The notes beneath the pieces are model-generated. The model saw nothing but the letters and a program-made list of their open reading frames with translations, did no database searches and was not told the origin of the DNA. 64,000 nt of DNA, taken from positions 62,001 through 126,000 of the forward strand of contig NZ_BMMQ01000007.1 of NCBI RefSeq assembly GCF_014646015.1. Reading direction: 5' to 3'. The position numbers and the translations under genes were made by a program. This stretch comes from Microbacterium nanhaiense (GTDB lineage Bacteria > Actinomycetota > Actinomycetes > Actinomycetales > Microbacteriaceae). This document shows positions 1 through 7,832 of this stretch, in pieces (within the stretch, counting starts at the first letter, position 1; each line of letters opens with the position of its first letter).

Positions 1-513
1 ACGGGTCGCATCGCGCATGCCGGCCCAGTTCGTCGTACCGACCTGTGCATCGTCCGGGTTGTTCCGACTGCCGGCGTCGAGGTGGATGACGGGGATGCCT
101 GCCGCGACGAGGCGATCTGTGCCGCCCGAGACCCGCGCCGACGCGACGATGACGCCCACGGCCTTGTGCGCGAGGACCGAGTCGATCCAGCGATCGATCG
201 AGAAGCCGTCGTGATGCGTGATGGAGACGACGAGCGAGCGTCCGGAGCGGAACACCGCCTCCTCGACGCCGCGCACGATCTCCATCATGCCCATGCTCGC
301 GATGCCGCCGATCGCGAGCTCGACGATGCCGTGGGGATCGGATCCGCCGGTCGCGCCGCGGGCGAGGTAACCGAGCTCGTTCATGGCGCTCAACACCCGC
401 TCGCGCGTGGCGCCCGCGACATCGGAACGACCCGAGATCGCCTTCGAGACCGTGGGGACGGATACTCCCGCGGCGCGTGCGACATCCGCGAGGGTTGGTT
501 TGGAAGCAGGCAT
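1..513 (-). CDS. LacI-family transcriptional regulator, 3' part beyond left edge
   Basis: Reading from 513 leftwards, the frame stays open to base 1. It begins MPASKPTLADVARAAG and continues into SVPTVSKAISGRSDVAG, the classic LacI helix-turn-helix plus hinge helix. The start of a periplasmic-binding-like sensor domain follows, with RSLVVSITHHDGF and VGVIVASARV. Only about 171 of the usual 330-350 residues are present, because the window edge cuts the gene. It is divergent from the DUF6807/oxidoreductase pair at 598-2579. LacI-type palindromes lie in the shared promoter, so it probably represses that pair and itself in response to a sugar. The ligand cannot be read from this fragment. Confidence 0.88.
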   Translation of the reverse strand, partial: MPASKPTLADVARAAGVSVPTVSKAISGRSDVAGATRERVLSAMNELGYLARGATGGSDPHGIVELAIGGIASMGMMEIVRGVEEAVFRSGRSLVVSITHHDGFSIDRWIDSVLAHKAVGVIVASARVSGGTDRLVAAGIPVIHLDAGSRNNPDDAQVGTTNWAGMRDATR

Positions 514-522
514 GTCCTACGC

Positions 523-615
523 CTTTCGAAAGATCCGGGGAACCATCTCAGCGCCTCTTGACGCTCGGACGAAACGGGCCCTAGGCTCGACCTTGCCATG
601 ATCGAAACATTTTCG
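523..615 (+). promoter_or_regulatory. Divergent promoter with two LacI-type palindromes
   Basis: A sigma-A-like promoter TTGACG (558-563), N18, TAGGCT (582-587) would start transcription only a few bases before the ATG at 598. It is bracketed by a perfect 10-bp palindrome CTTTCGAAAG (523-532) and a second perfect palindrome CGAAA-CAT-TTTCG (603-615) inside the first codons of the plus-strand gene. Both share the CGAAA/TTTCG half-sites common in LacI-family operators, so they are likely sites for the adjacent LacI protein. Binding is inference. Confidence 0.5.
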
Positions 616-1506
616 CAATCTATCGTCGAAGACGACGACTCCGCTGTCCGCCTCATCGCCGACGATGTTGAGCTCGCACACTACGTGTATCGACCCGACA
701 CCGTGCAGATGGAGTCGCCCAAACCCTACATCCATCCGCTGCGCACCCGAGCGGGGCGGCTCGTCAGCCTGTTCCGCCCCCACGATCACGTGTGGCACAA
801 GGGCATCTCGCTCGCGCTGCCGAATGCCGGCCCCCACAACTTCTGGGGCGGCCCCACCTACACTCGCCGCGCCGGCTGGTACGAGCAGCTGCCGAACAAC
901 GGCACGCAGGCGCATGTCGAACGCCTTGCGGCGCCGGAGGGGTCGTTCGCCCACGCGCTCGAGTGGCTGGCCGAAGCCGACGGGTCGACGGTGTTCACGG
1001 AGGTGCGACGCCTCACGACGACCCTCCTCGATGCCGACGCCTGGGCCCTGCGGTGGGAGACCTCGCTCCGCAACGTCTCCGGAGAGACGATCGCGATGGG
1101 ATCCCCCACGACCGAGGGCCGCGAGAACGCCGGCTACGGCGGCGTCTTCTGGCGCGGACCGCGATCGTTCAGCGACGGCAGCATCGTCACCACCGACGGC
1201 ACGGGCGACGCGGAGGATCTGCGCGGCACGCGCCATTCCTGGATGGGTTTCGTCGGCAAGCACGACGGCGAGGATGCCTCCTCGACCGTCATCATGGCGG
1301 ACCTCGACGACACCCCGAAGTGGTTCGTCCGCTCGGGGATCTTCGCCTGCCTCGGCCCCGCGCCCTTCTTCGACGAGGAGGTGGCGTTCGAGCCCGACAC
1401 GGAGCTGAGCCTGCGCTACGACGTCGTCATCGCCGACGGCGCGAGCGACTCAGAGCGTGCCGCGGGGCTCGTCCGCGCCGCGCGCGAGGCGGGGGACGCG
1501 CGATGA
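598..1506 (+). CDS. DUF6807 / PmoA-family protein
   Basis: This 302-residue soluble protein has no signal peptide. It carries the family's N-terminal block YIHPLRTRAGRLVSLFRPHD followed by HVWHKGISLALPN and NFWGG, and later TTEGRENAGYGGVFWRGPR. Proteins of this family are named PmoA from a weak resemblance, are not methane monooxygenase subunits, and typically sit beside Gfo/Idh/MocA oxidoreductases in sugar clusters. The 4-base ATGA overlap with the next gene fits a two-gene operon. No Shine-Dalgarno sequence is obvious before the ATG and the predicted transcript is nearly leaderless. The biochemical role is unknown; involvement in oxidative sugar conversion is inferred from context. Confidence 0.8.
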   Translation: MIETFSQSIVEDDDSAVRLIADDVELAHYVYRPDTVQMESPKPYIHPLRTRAGRLVSLFRPHDHVWHKGISLALPNAGPHNFWGGPTYTRRAGWYEQLPNNGTQAHVERLAAPEGSFAHALEWLAEADGSTVFTEVRRLTTTLLDADAWALRWETSLRNVSGETIAMGSPTTEGRENAGYGGVFWRGPRSFSDGSIVTTDGTGDAEDLRGTRHSWMGFVGKHDGEDASSTVIMADLDDTPKWFVRSGIFACLGPAPFFDEEVAFEPDTELSLRYDVVIADGASDSERAAGLVRAAREAGDAR

Positions 1507-2579
1507 GCACCCGGGTAGGCATTGTTGGCACGGGCGGAATCGCCGCCGTGCACGCAGACAACCTGGCACGCATGGCGGACGCCGAGATCGTCGCCGTCAC
1601 CGACATCGACGAGACCCGCTCGCGGGCATTCGCCGACACCTGGGGCGGCCGCGTCGATCCGTCGCTCGAGGCGATGCTCGAGGCCGGCGGCGTCGACATC
1701 GTTCACCTGTGCTCGCCTCCCGGCCTGCACATCGCGCAGGGTGAGGCCGTCCTGAGCGCCGGATTGTCGGTGCTCAGCGAGAAGCCACCGGCGCTCTCGC
1801 TCGCCGAGTTCGACCGGATCCGCCGGGCGGAGGAGGCCTCCGCCGGGTGGTTCGCGACCGTCTCGCAGCACCGCTTCGGCGGCCGCGCCATGTGGCTGCG
1901 CGAGCGCACCCGCGACGAATCCCTGGGGCAGATGATGACCGCTGTCTGCCACACGCTCTGGTACCGGCCGGACGCCTACTTCGACGTCCCGTGGCGGGGG
2001 ACGTGGGAGAGCGAGGGCGGCGGGCCGACGATGGGGCACGGCATCCACCAGATCGACACGATGCTCTCGATCCTCGGGCCGTGGCGCGAGGTCACTGCCG
2101 TCGCGGCCAGGCGCGCGCGCCCCGTCGACACGGAGGACGTCTCGGCGGCGATCGTCACCCTCGAGTCGGGCGCCGTCGTCAGCATCGTCAACAGCCTGCT
2201 CTCGCCGCGCGAGACGAGCTACCTGCGCTTCGACTACGAGCACGCGACCGTCGAGCTCGAGCACCTGTACGGCTACGGCGACGACTCGTGGCGCTTCACG
2301 ACCGCCCCGTCCGCACCGGAGACCCTCGATTCCGACTGGGCGGCGAGCGCCACCGGTCGCGGATCCGGCCACGCCGCGCAGTTCGCGCAGACCTACGCCG
2401 CGCTGGCCGAGGGCGAGCGCCCCCTGCCGGTGACCTCGGCCGACGCGCGCGACACGCTCGAACTCATCGCCGCGATCTATGCGTCGTCGTTCGAGCGCCG
2501 CCCCGTGGTCAAGGGCGAGATCGACGAGTCGAGCCCGTTCTACACGAGCATGCGCGGATCCGGCGCCCCCTGGGCGTAG
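1503..2579 (+). CDS. Gfo/Idh/MocA-family NAD(P)-dependent oxidoreductase
   Basis: This is 358 residues, starting at the ATG that overlaps the upstream stop (ATGA). The N-terminal Rossmann fold shows VGIVGTGGIAAVHADN near residues 5-20 and the family EKP motif near residue 93. The C-terminal domain carries GHGIHQIDTMLSILG near residue 180, which contributes the usual catalytic and substrate-binding His/Asp pair. The family oxidises or reduces sugars, inositols and their derivatives with NAD(P). Coupling to the DUF6807 gene and the divergent LacI regulator points to a cytosolic sugar conversion step. The substrate cannot be named. The length is normal for the family. Confidence 0.9.
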   Translation: MSTRVGIVGTGGIAAVHADNLARMADAEIVAVTDIDETRSRAFADTWGGRVDPSLEAMLEAGGVDIVHLCSPPGLHIAQGEAVLSAGLSVLSEKPPALSLAEFDRIRRAEEASAGWFATVSQHRFGGRAMWLRERTRDESLGQMMTAVCHTLWYRPDAYFDVPWRGTWESEGGGPTMGHGIHQIDTMLSILGPWREVTAVAARRARPVDTEDVSAAIVTLESGAVVSIVNSLLSPRETSYLRFDYEHATVELEHLYGYGDDSWRFTTAPSAPETLDSDWAASATGRGSGHAAQFAQTYAALAEGERPLPVTSADARDTLELIAAIYASSFERRPVVKGEIDESSPFYTSMRGSGAPWA

Positions 2580-2605
2580 GGGTTCGCACCGACCATTCCC
2601 GCACG

Positions 2606-2806
2606 AAGTGGGACACACCCACCGCCCGTGTCCCACTTGGTGAGGGAATAGCACCGCCATAGCAACCACAACTGGGACACGCCCCGCCCCGTGTCCCACT
2701 TAACGCGGGAATAGCACCGCCAAAGCAACCACAACTGGGACACGCCCCGACCCGTGTCCCACTTAACGCGGGAATAGCGTCGCCATAACGACCACAAGTG
2801 GGACAC
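2606..2806. repeat. 63-bp tandem repeat with embedded GTGTCCCAC palindromes, about 3.2 copies
   Basis: The motif (A)A[CG]TGGGACAC starts at 2606, 2670, 2733 and 2796, giving periods of 64, 63 and 63 bp. The first three copies are followed 11-12 bases later by its inverse GTGTCCCACTT, so each unit can form a hairpin. The linker between hairpins (AACGCGGGAATAGC, then CAACCACAA) is conserved too. The array fills the gap between the convergent genes ending at 2579 and 2833, where it could act as a terminator cluster or a REP-like element. Confidence 0.85.
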
Positions 2807-2832
2807 GGGGTCGAAGCCGAGGGCTCCGGCCG

Positions 2833-4086
2833 CTACTTCTGGGGTGGCGCCTCGAACGGCGGGACGAAGACCTCGATGCGGCGGTTGAGCTCGGATCCGG
2901 CGGGGTTGGCGGCGCCGTCGAGCTCGGCCGCCGCGACGGGCCGGTCGTTCCCGGCGTCCTCGGAGGCGAGCTTCGAGCTCGCGCCGGCCTCCGCGAGCGC
3001 CGCCACCACGGCGTCCGCGCGGTCGGCGCCGAGCGCCGCGTCTCCGTGGGCGCTCACCACCGCCACGGGCACCTCCTCGCCGAGCACTGCGGCGAGCGAT
3101 TCCAGCAGCTCGTCGGAGTCGCCGCGCACCTCGGCGCCGTCGGGGTCGAAGAGTGCGTCCGCGCCGACGGTGATCAGCGTCCCACACGTCTCCGTTGGCT
3201 GGAGCGCCGCGAGCGTCGGAAACGCGCCGAGCGGCGGCACGGGCGGCAGCGGATCCATCTCGACGGGCTCCGCGTTGACGTAACCGGTGCCGTCGCCGAT
3301 GTTCTGGATCGTGATGTTCTCGTCGCTGTAGCTGCCGGATCCGTCGCCGTTGTTCTGGATCCGCACGCCACCGCCGAAGAAGTTGCCCGCGCCGGTGCCG
3401 TCGTTCTGGATCGTCGCGCCGTCGCTGACGTAAGTTCCCGAGCCGTTGCCGTAGAGCTGGATCGACACGTCGTCGTCCGAATAACTGCCCGTGCCGTCGC
3501 CGTAGTTGCGGATGGCGATGGCGCCCTCGGAGAAGGATCCGAAGCCGTCGGCCTCGCCCTTCGCTGTCTCGCCGTTGACGGTGAGCGTTCCCGCGCCCGT
3601 GGGAAGGCTCTCCTCCGATCCGTCCGGCGCCGTCACGGTGCCGTTCTCGTCCCCGTACAGGAGCGCCGTCTGGAGGCCGGCGACCGGGCGGCCGTCCTCG
3701 CCGCAGTGGGCGGGCGCGACCGTGACGCCCGCGACGTCCGCGAGCTCGTCGCGGAGCTCGCGGGTCTCGTCGGCGCCGAGTTCGTCGTCGAAGAGCGCGA
3801 GGTCCGGCAGCACGAACATCGGAACGGCCGGGAACTCCCCCACCGGATATCCGGGCACGGTGGGGATCGACGCCTCCGGCGGCGCAGGATCCGCGGACGC
3901 GGCGTCCCCCGGCTCTTCCGCGCCGGGCGACGCGGATGCGGAGCTCGGATCCGCCGGCGCGGGCACCGACGTGACCGTGTCCGCGGGCGCCGGATCCACG
4001 AGAGGCTCGTCGGAACATCCCACTGCCGCGAACGCGACAAGGGACGCGCTGAGCACGGCGATGCCGGTGCGCGCGGAGTTCCTCAT
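2833..4086 (-). CDS. Secreted lipoprotein with five 17-residue repeats and a C-terminal OmpA-like domain
   Basis: This is 417 residues. A signal peptide ends in a lipobox with Cys24 (AAVGC), predicting a lipid-anchored envelope protein. A Pro/Ala/Ser-rich linker runs to about residue 80. Residues 183-267 are five exact-length 17-residue repeats with the pattern G-[ST]-[YF]-x5-[IV]-x-I-[RQ]-x2-G-x-G, suggesting a beta-solenoid stack. Residues about 300-410 resemble an OmpA/MotB peptidoglycan-binding domain, with LFDPDGAEV near the start and NRRIEVFV near the end, although the Gly/Asn repeats are not part of that family. Likely role: a wall-associated lipoprotein bound to peptidoglycan. It has no same-strand partner. 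The ligand and function of the repeat stack are unknown. Confidence 0.78.
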   Translation of the reverse strand: MRNSARTGIAVLSASLVAFAAVGCSDEPLVDPAPADTVTSVPAPADPSSASASPGAEEPGDAASADPAPPEASIPTVPGYPVGEFPAVPMFVLPDLALFDDELGADETRELRDELADVAGVTVAPAHCGEDGRPVAGLQTALLYGDENGTVTAPDGSEESLPTGAGTLTVNGETAKGEADGFGSFSEGAIAIRNYGDGTGSYSDDDVSIQLYGNGSGTYVSDGATIQNDGTGAGNFFGGGVRIQNNGDGSGSYSDENITIQNIGDGTGYVNAEPVEMDPLPPVPPLGAFPTLAALQPTETCGTLITVGADALFDPDGAEVRGDSDELLESLAAVLGEEVPVAVVSAHGDAALGADRADAVVAALAEAGASSKLASEDAGNDRPVAAAELDGAANPAGSELNRRIEVFVPPFEAPPQK

Positions 4087-4194
4087 CCCTCGAGGGTATC
4101 CAGCGCCCGGGGCGGATGCGAGCCGATTCAGATGACGCCCCGTAACGATGTCGGGAATAGCGGCGCGGAGACGACGTTAGAATCGGCGTAGCAC

Positions 4195-4327
4195 GTGCTC
4201 CGGGGTCGGTGAGAATCCGAACCGGCGGTAGAGTCCGCGACCCCCTCGACGAGGGGTTGATCCGGTGAGATTCCGGGACCGACGGTGATGCAGGCAATGG
4301 CCTGCGAGTCCGGATGGAAGGCAGCAC
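4195..4327 (+). ncRNA. FMN riboswitch (RFN element) upstream of the riboflavin operon
   Basis: The conserved RFN blocks appear in order: GGGTCGGTGAGAATCCGAAC, CGGCGGTAGAGTCCGCGACC, GATCCGGTGAGATTCCGG, GACCGACGGT, and AGTCCGGATGGAAG. A closing P1 helix pairs GTGCT (4195-4199) with AGCAC (4323-4327). The aptamer binds FMN and lowers expression of the downstream rib genes. The ribD start is about 65 bases beyond the aptamer. No U-tract terminator is visible there, so control may be at translation initiation, which is common in actinobacteria. A possible -10 box TAGAAT lies at about 4179-4184. Confidence 0.96.
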
Positions 4328-4391
4328 GGTCAGACCCGCCATGGGTCCGTTCCGTGAACCCCGAATGCGAGAGTGCGGAAGGGAACCGGAG

Positions 4392-5417
4392 ATGGCGGAC
4401 GTCGTCGAGATCGCCGCGATGCGTCGCGCGCTCGAACTCGCCACGCGCGGCCCGCGCTCCCGCAACCCCCAGGTGGGGTGCGTTCTGCTGTCGCCGTCCG
4501 GCGAGGTCCTCGCCGAGGGGTGGCACCGCGGTGCCGGAACCGCGCACGCGGAGGTCGACGCGCTGTCGAAGCTCCCGGAAGGGGGCGCGCGCGGCGCGAC
4601 CGCCGTCGTCTCGCTCGAGCCCTGCAACCACGTCGGCCGCACCGGCCCCTGCGCCGTGGCGCTGATCGAGGCGGGCGTCTCGCGCGTCGTCTTCGCGCTC
4701 GCGGATCCCGGAGAGCACTCGAGCGGCGGGGCGGAGCGTCTGCGGTCGGCGGGCGTCGACGTCGAGGGCGGCGTGCTGGAGGCCGAGGCGCGCGAGTTCC
4801 TCGCCCCGTGGCTCGCGGCGCGGGCGCTCGGACGCCCGCACGTCACCGTGAAGTGGGCGCAGAGCCTCGACGGCCGCGCGGCCGCCGCCGACGGCACGAG
4901 CCAGTGGATCACCGGGCCGGAGGCGCGCGCCGATGTGCACCGCAGGCGCGCCGAGGCCGACGCGATCGTCGTCGGCACGGGCACCGTCCTCGCCGACGAC
5001 CCCGCCCTCACCGCGCGCGACGGCGACGACCTCTTCCCGCGGCAGCCGGTCCCGGTCGTGCTCGGATCCGCCCCCGTGCCGGCGGGCGCGCGCGTGCGGG
5101 CCCACCCGCGGGCGCTGCTCGCCTACCCGACGCGCGAGCTCGGCGCCGTGCTCGACGACCTCTTCGACCGCGGCCTGCAGCGCGTGTTCGTCGAGGGCGG
5201 CCCGACCCTCGCGAGCGCCTTCGTGTCGGCGGGGTTCGCCGACCGCATCCTCACCTATATCGCCCCGACGCTCATCGGCGGCCCGCGCACCGCGCTGACC
5301 GACGTGGGCGTCCCCACAATCGCCGACCAGCACCGGCTGTCCGTCGACGCCCTGCAGCGTCTCGGATCCGATCTGCTCGTCGTCGCCCGCCCCCTGCCAG
5401 AAAGCGAGTCTCACTGA
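4392..5417 (+). CDS. ribD: Bifunctional riboflavin biosynthesis protein RibD (deaminase/reductase)
   Basis: This is 341 residues. The N-terminal cytidine-deaminase-like domain has the zinc site THAEVDA-type motif (TAHAEVDALSK, near residue 50) and EPCNHVGRTGPC (near residue 77). The C-terminal half is the RibD reductase, with VTVKWAQSLDGRAA, SQWITGPEAR and VFVEGGPTLASAF. It converts 2,5-diamino-6-ribosylamino-pyrimidinone phosphate to the ribitylamino-uracil intermediate. The ATG at 4392 is preferred: an upstream in-frame ATG at 4314 lies inside the riboswitch aptamer, whereas MADVVEIAAMRRALELA is the usual start. It is the first gene of ribD-ribE-ribBA-ribH and its stop shares one base with the next start. 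Confidence 0.95.
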   Translation: MADVVEIAAMRRALELATRGPRSRNPQVGCVLLSPSGEVLAEGWHRGAGTAHAEVDALSKLPEGGARGATAVVSLEPCNHVGRTGPCAVALIEAGVSRVVFALADPGEHSSGGAERLRSAGVDVEGGVLEAEAREFLAPWLAARALGRPHVTVKWAQSLDGRAAAADGTSQWITGPEARADVHRRRAEADAIVVGTGTVLADDPALTARDGDDLFPRQPVPVVLGSAPVPAGARVRAHPRALLAYPTRELGAVLDDLFDRGLQRVFVEGGPTLASAFVSAGFADRILTYIAPTLIGGPRTALTDVGVPTIADQHRLSVDALQRLGSDLLVVARPLPESESH

Positions 5418-6043
5418 TGTTCACCGGAATCATCGAGGAACTCGGCCGCGTCACGGCCGTCGAACCATCGGGAGACGGCCTGCGCCTCACGCTCCACGCG
5501 CCGAAGGCGGTCGAGGGCGTGCACCACGGCGATTCGATCGCGATCAGCGGCGTGTGCCTCACCGTCGTCGACTCGACGGACGACGGCTTCACGGCCGACG
5601 TCATGAAGCAGACCCTCGACATGACGACCCTCGCCGACGTCGCCCCGGGCCGCATCGTGAACGTCGAGCGCGCCCTCGCATCGGGCGGTCGCCTCGGCGG
5701 GCACATCGTGCAGGGCCACGTCGACGGGACCGGCGAGGTCGTCGAGGTGCGCCCGGGCGAAGAGTGGCAGGTCGTGCGGGTCGCGATCGGTCGCGAGCTC
5801 GCCCCGCTCATCGTCGACAAGGGATCCGTCACGCTCGACGGCACCTCGCTGACCGTCAGCGCCGTCAGCGACGCGTCCGAGCCGCAGCAGTGGCTCGAGG
5901 TGTCGCTCATTCCGGAGACGCTGCGCGCCACCACCTTCGGCGAGCGCGCCGTGGGCGACCGGGTGAACGTCGAGACCGACATTCTCGCCCGCCACGTGCA
6001 GCGCCTCTTGGCATTCACCCAGACAGAAGGAACCGCGCGATGA
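5417..6043 (+). CDS. ribE: Riboflavin synthase, alpha subunit
   Basis: This is 208 residues. It starts with the diagnostic MFTGIIEELGRV and holds two lumazine-binding barrels. The first carries GDSIAISGVCLTVV and the second KGSVTLDGTSLTVSAV, with GGHIVQGHVDGTGEV between them. The enzyme dismutates two molecules of 6,7-dimethyl-8-ribityllumazine to riboflavin and the RibD/RibH-recycled pyrimidine. The start codon overlaps the ribD stop (TGATG) and the stop overlaps the ribBA start (ATGA), so the genes are translationally coupled under the FMN riboswitch. Length and motifs are typical. Some genera call this gene ribC. Confidence 0.95.
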   Translation: MFTGIIEELGRVTAVEPSGDGLRLTLHAPKAVEGVHHGDSIAISGVCLTVVDSTDDGFTADVMKQTLDMTTLADVAPGRIVNVERALASGGRLGGHIVQGHVDGTGEVVEVRPGEEWQVVRVAIGRELAPLIVDKGSVTLDGTSLTVSAVSDASEPQQWLEVSLIPETLRATTFGERAVGDRVNVETDILARHVQRLLAFTQTEGTAR

Positions 6044-7314
6044 GCGATCTGCAGCTTTCGACGATCGACGAGGCGCTCGAGGCGCTGCGCGCGGGACGCC
6101 CCGTGCTCGTCGCCGACGACGAGAACCGCGAGAACGAGGGCGATGTCATCCTCTCGGCTCAGCTCGCGACGCCCGAGGTCATCGCCTGGACCGTCCGCTA
6201 CACCTCCGGCTACCTGTGCGCGCCCATGCCGCAGGAGTGGGCCGACCGCCTCGACCTCTCGCCGATGGTGGCGCGCAACGAGGATGCCCGCGGCACGGCG
6301 TACACCGTCTCGGTCGACGCCGCCGAGGGTGTGACGACCGGCATCAGCGCGAGCGACCGCGCCCGCACGGTGAACGTGCTGGCGGATCCGGAGTCGACGC
6401 CGAGCAGCGTCATCCGTCCCGGGCACATCCTCCCGCTGCGCGCCGTCCCCGGGGGCGTGCGCCAGCGCGCCGGCCACACGGAGGCGGCCGTCGATCTGAT
6501 GAAGCTCGCGGGCCTCAGCCCCGTCGGCGTCATTGGCGAGGTGCTCGCGGAGGATGGCGAGATGATGCGCCTCCCGGGGCTCATCGAGCTCGGCAAGCGC
6601 GAGTCGATTCCCGTCATCACGATCGAGGCGCTCGCGGCCTACCTCGACGATGCGGATCCGGCGGAGCAGACCGTCACCGCGCCGCGCGGCGTGAGCCTGC
6701 GCGCCGATACCCTCGTGCCCACCTCGCACGGCGACATGCGGTTCATGGCGTACCGGGATCGCGCGACGGGTACCGACCACATCGCGATCGTCTCGGGCGA
6801 GCTGGGGCAGGAGGCGCCGCTCGTGCGCGTGCACTCCGAATGCCTCACGGGCGAGGCCTTCGGCTCCCTGAAGTGCGAGTGCGGCCCCCAGCTCGACGCG
6901 GCCCTCGACATCATTCACCGCGACGGGGGCGTCGTGATCTACATGCGCGGCCACGAGGGTCGCGGGATCGGCCTGATCAACAAGCTGCGCGCCTACGCGC
7001 TGCAGGAGCGTGGCTTCGACACCCTCGACGCGAACCTCGAGCTCGGCCTGCCGGCCGATGCCCGCGACTACGCCGCGGCCGCCTCGATCCTCGCCGACCT
7101 CGGCATCAGCGAGGTGCGGCTGCTGACGAACAACACCGACAAGGTCACGCAGCTGCGCGCCTACGGGCTCGATGTCGTCGAGCAGGTGCCGCTGATCGTC
7201 GGCGTCGGCCCCAACAACCACCAGTACCTGGAGACCAAGCGCGACCGCATGGGTCACGTCATCGGCGAAGATGCGCTGCAAGACGCCATCGCGCACATGA
7301 ACGAGGGAGCATAA
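6040..7314 (+). CDS. ribBA: RibBA: 3,4-dihydroxy-2-butanone 4-phosphate synthase / GTP cyclohydrolase II
   Basis: This is a 424-residue fusion. The RibB domain (to about residue 205) has DDENRENEGDVI near the start, HILPLRAVPGGVRQRAGHTE and AAVDLMKLAG, with the acidic Mg2+ ligands visible. The RibA domain holds VRVHSECLTGEAFGSLKCEC with the three zinc-binding cysteines, then MRGHEGRGIGL and LLTNNTDKV. RibB makes the four-carbon unit from ribulose 5-phosphate and RibA opens GTP, so this one protein supplies both branches of riboflavin synthesis. It overlaps ribE by 4 bases and ends 2 bases before ribH. Both active sites look intact. Confidence 0.96.
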   Translation: MSDLQLSTIDEALEALRAGRPVLVADDENRENEGDVILSAQLATPEVIAWTVRYTSGYLCAPMPQEWADRLDLSPMVARNEDARGTAYTVSVDAAEGVTTGISASDRARTVNVLADPESTPSSVIRPGHILPLRAVPGGVRQRAGHTEAAVDLMKLAGLSPVGVIGEVLAEDGEMMRLPGLIELGKRESIPVITIEALAAYLDDADPAEQTVTAPRGVSLRADTLVPTSHGDMRFMAYRDRATGTDHIAIVSGELGQEAPLVRVHSECLTGEAFGSLKCECGPQLDAALDIIHRDGGVVIYMRGHEGRGIGLINKLRAYALQERGFDTLDANLELGLPADARDYAAAASILADLGISEVRLLTNNTDKVTQLRAYGLDVVEQVPLIVGVGPNNHQYLETKRDRMGHVIGEDALQDAIAHMNEGA

Positions 7315-7316
7315 CC

Positions 7317-7793
7317 ATGGCCGGAACGGGACAGCCCACCCAGGGCGGCATCGACGCGAGCGGTATCCGTGTCGTGATCGTCGCGGGCACCTGGCACGAC
7401 GTCATCACGAACGGCATGATCGCCGGCGCCGAGCGTTGCCTCGACGAGGCGGGCGCCGACTACCGCATGGTGCGCGTCGCCGGATCCTTCGAGCTGCCGG
7501 TCGTGTCGAAGGCCGCCCTCGACGCGGGCGCCGACGCCGTCGTCGCCCTGGGCGTGATCATGCGCGGCGGCACGCCCCACTTCGAGTACATCTCGGCCGC
7601 GACGACCGATGGGCTCACGCGCGTCGCCCTCGACACCGGCAAGCCCGTCGGATTCGGCGTGCTCACGATCGATGACGAGCAGCAGGGCCTCGACCGTGCG
7701 GGCCTTCCGGGATCCAAGGAAGACAAGGGCTTCGAGGCCGCCGACGCCGCGCTGCGCGCCGTGCTGACGCTGCGGGAGCTGAAGGGCCGCTGA
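7317..7793 (+). CDS. ribH: 6,7-dimethyl-8-ribityllumazine synthase
   Basis: This is 158 residues. It contains VRVAGSFELPVVSKAALDAG, the core of the lumazine synthase active site, then VVALGVIMRGGTPHFEYIS, with the catalytic His just before FEY, and VGFGVLTIDDEQQGLDRAG. The enzyme condenses the RibB product with the RibD-derived pyrimidine to form lumazine, the substrate of RibE, usually in a large icosahedral or pentameric assembly. It is the last gene of the rib operon and starts 2 bases after the ribBA stop. The N-terminus (MAGTGQPTQGGIDASG) matches actinobacterial orthologues in style and length. Confidence 0.95.
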   Translation: MAGTGQPTQGGIDASGIRVVIVAGTWHDVITNGMIAGAERCLDEAGADYRMVRVAGSFELPVVSKAALDAGADAVVALGVIMRGGTPHFEYISAATTDGLTRVALDTGKPVGFGVLTIDDEQQGLDRAGLPGSKEDKGFEAADAALRAVLTLRELKGR

Positions 7794-7811
7794 GCAGTGG
7801 CACGCCGGGCC

Positions 7812-7832
7812 TTTTCTACGTAGAGTAGAAAA
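7812..7832. promoter_or_regulatory. Perfect palindrome touching the start codon of the next gene
   Basis: TTTTCTAC (7812-7819), GTAGA spacer, GTAGAAAA (7825-7832) form a perfect 8-bp inverted repeat ending one base before the ATG at 7833. A nested CTACGTAG palindrome lies inside. The position fits an operator on a leaderless or near-leaderless transcript. CTAC/GTAG half-sites resemble those described for BlaI/CopY-type repressors, but no such regulator is encoded nearby, so that assignment is a guess. Confidence 0.45.

Noticed and set aside
2606..2806. Repeated 21-residue peptide (WDTGRGVSQLWLLWRCYS type) read from the 63-bp repeats
   Set aside because: The frame has no start codon or ribosome site of its own and arises because the repeat length is a multiple of three; the hairpin structure explains the conservation better.
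4143..4165. Similarity of CGGGAATAGCGGCG upstream of the rib operon to the linker of the 63-bp repeats
   Set aside because: Only about 10 shared bases without the palindrome; likely coincidence.
4314..4391. An upstream in-frame ATG for ribD
   Set aside because: It lies inside the FMN riboswitch aptamer; the ATG at 4392 gives the normal RibD N-terminus.
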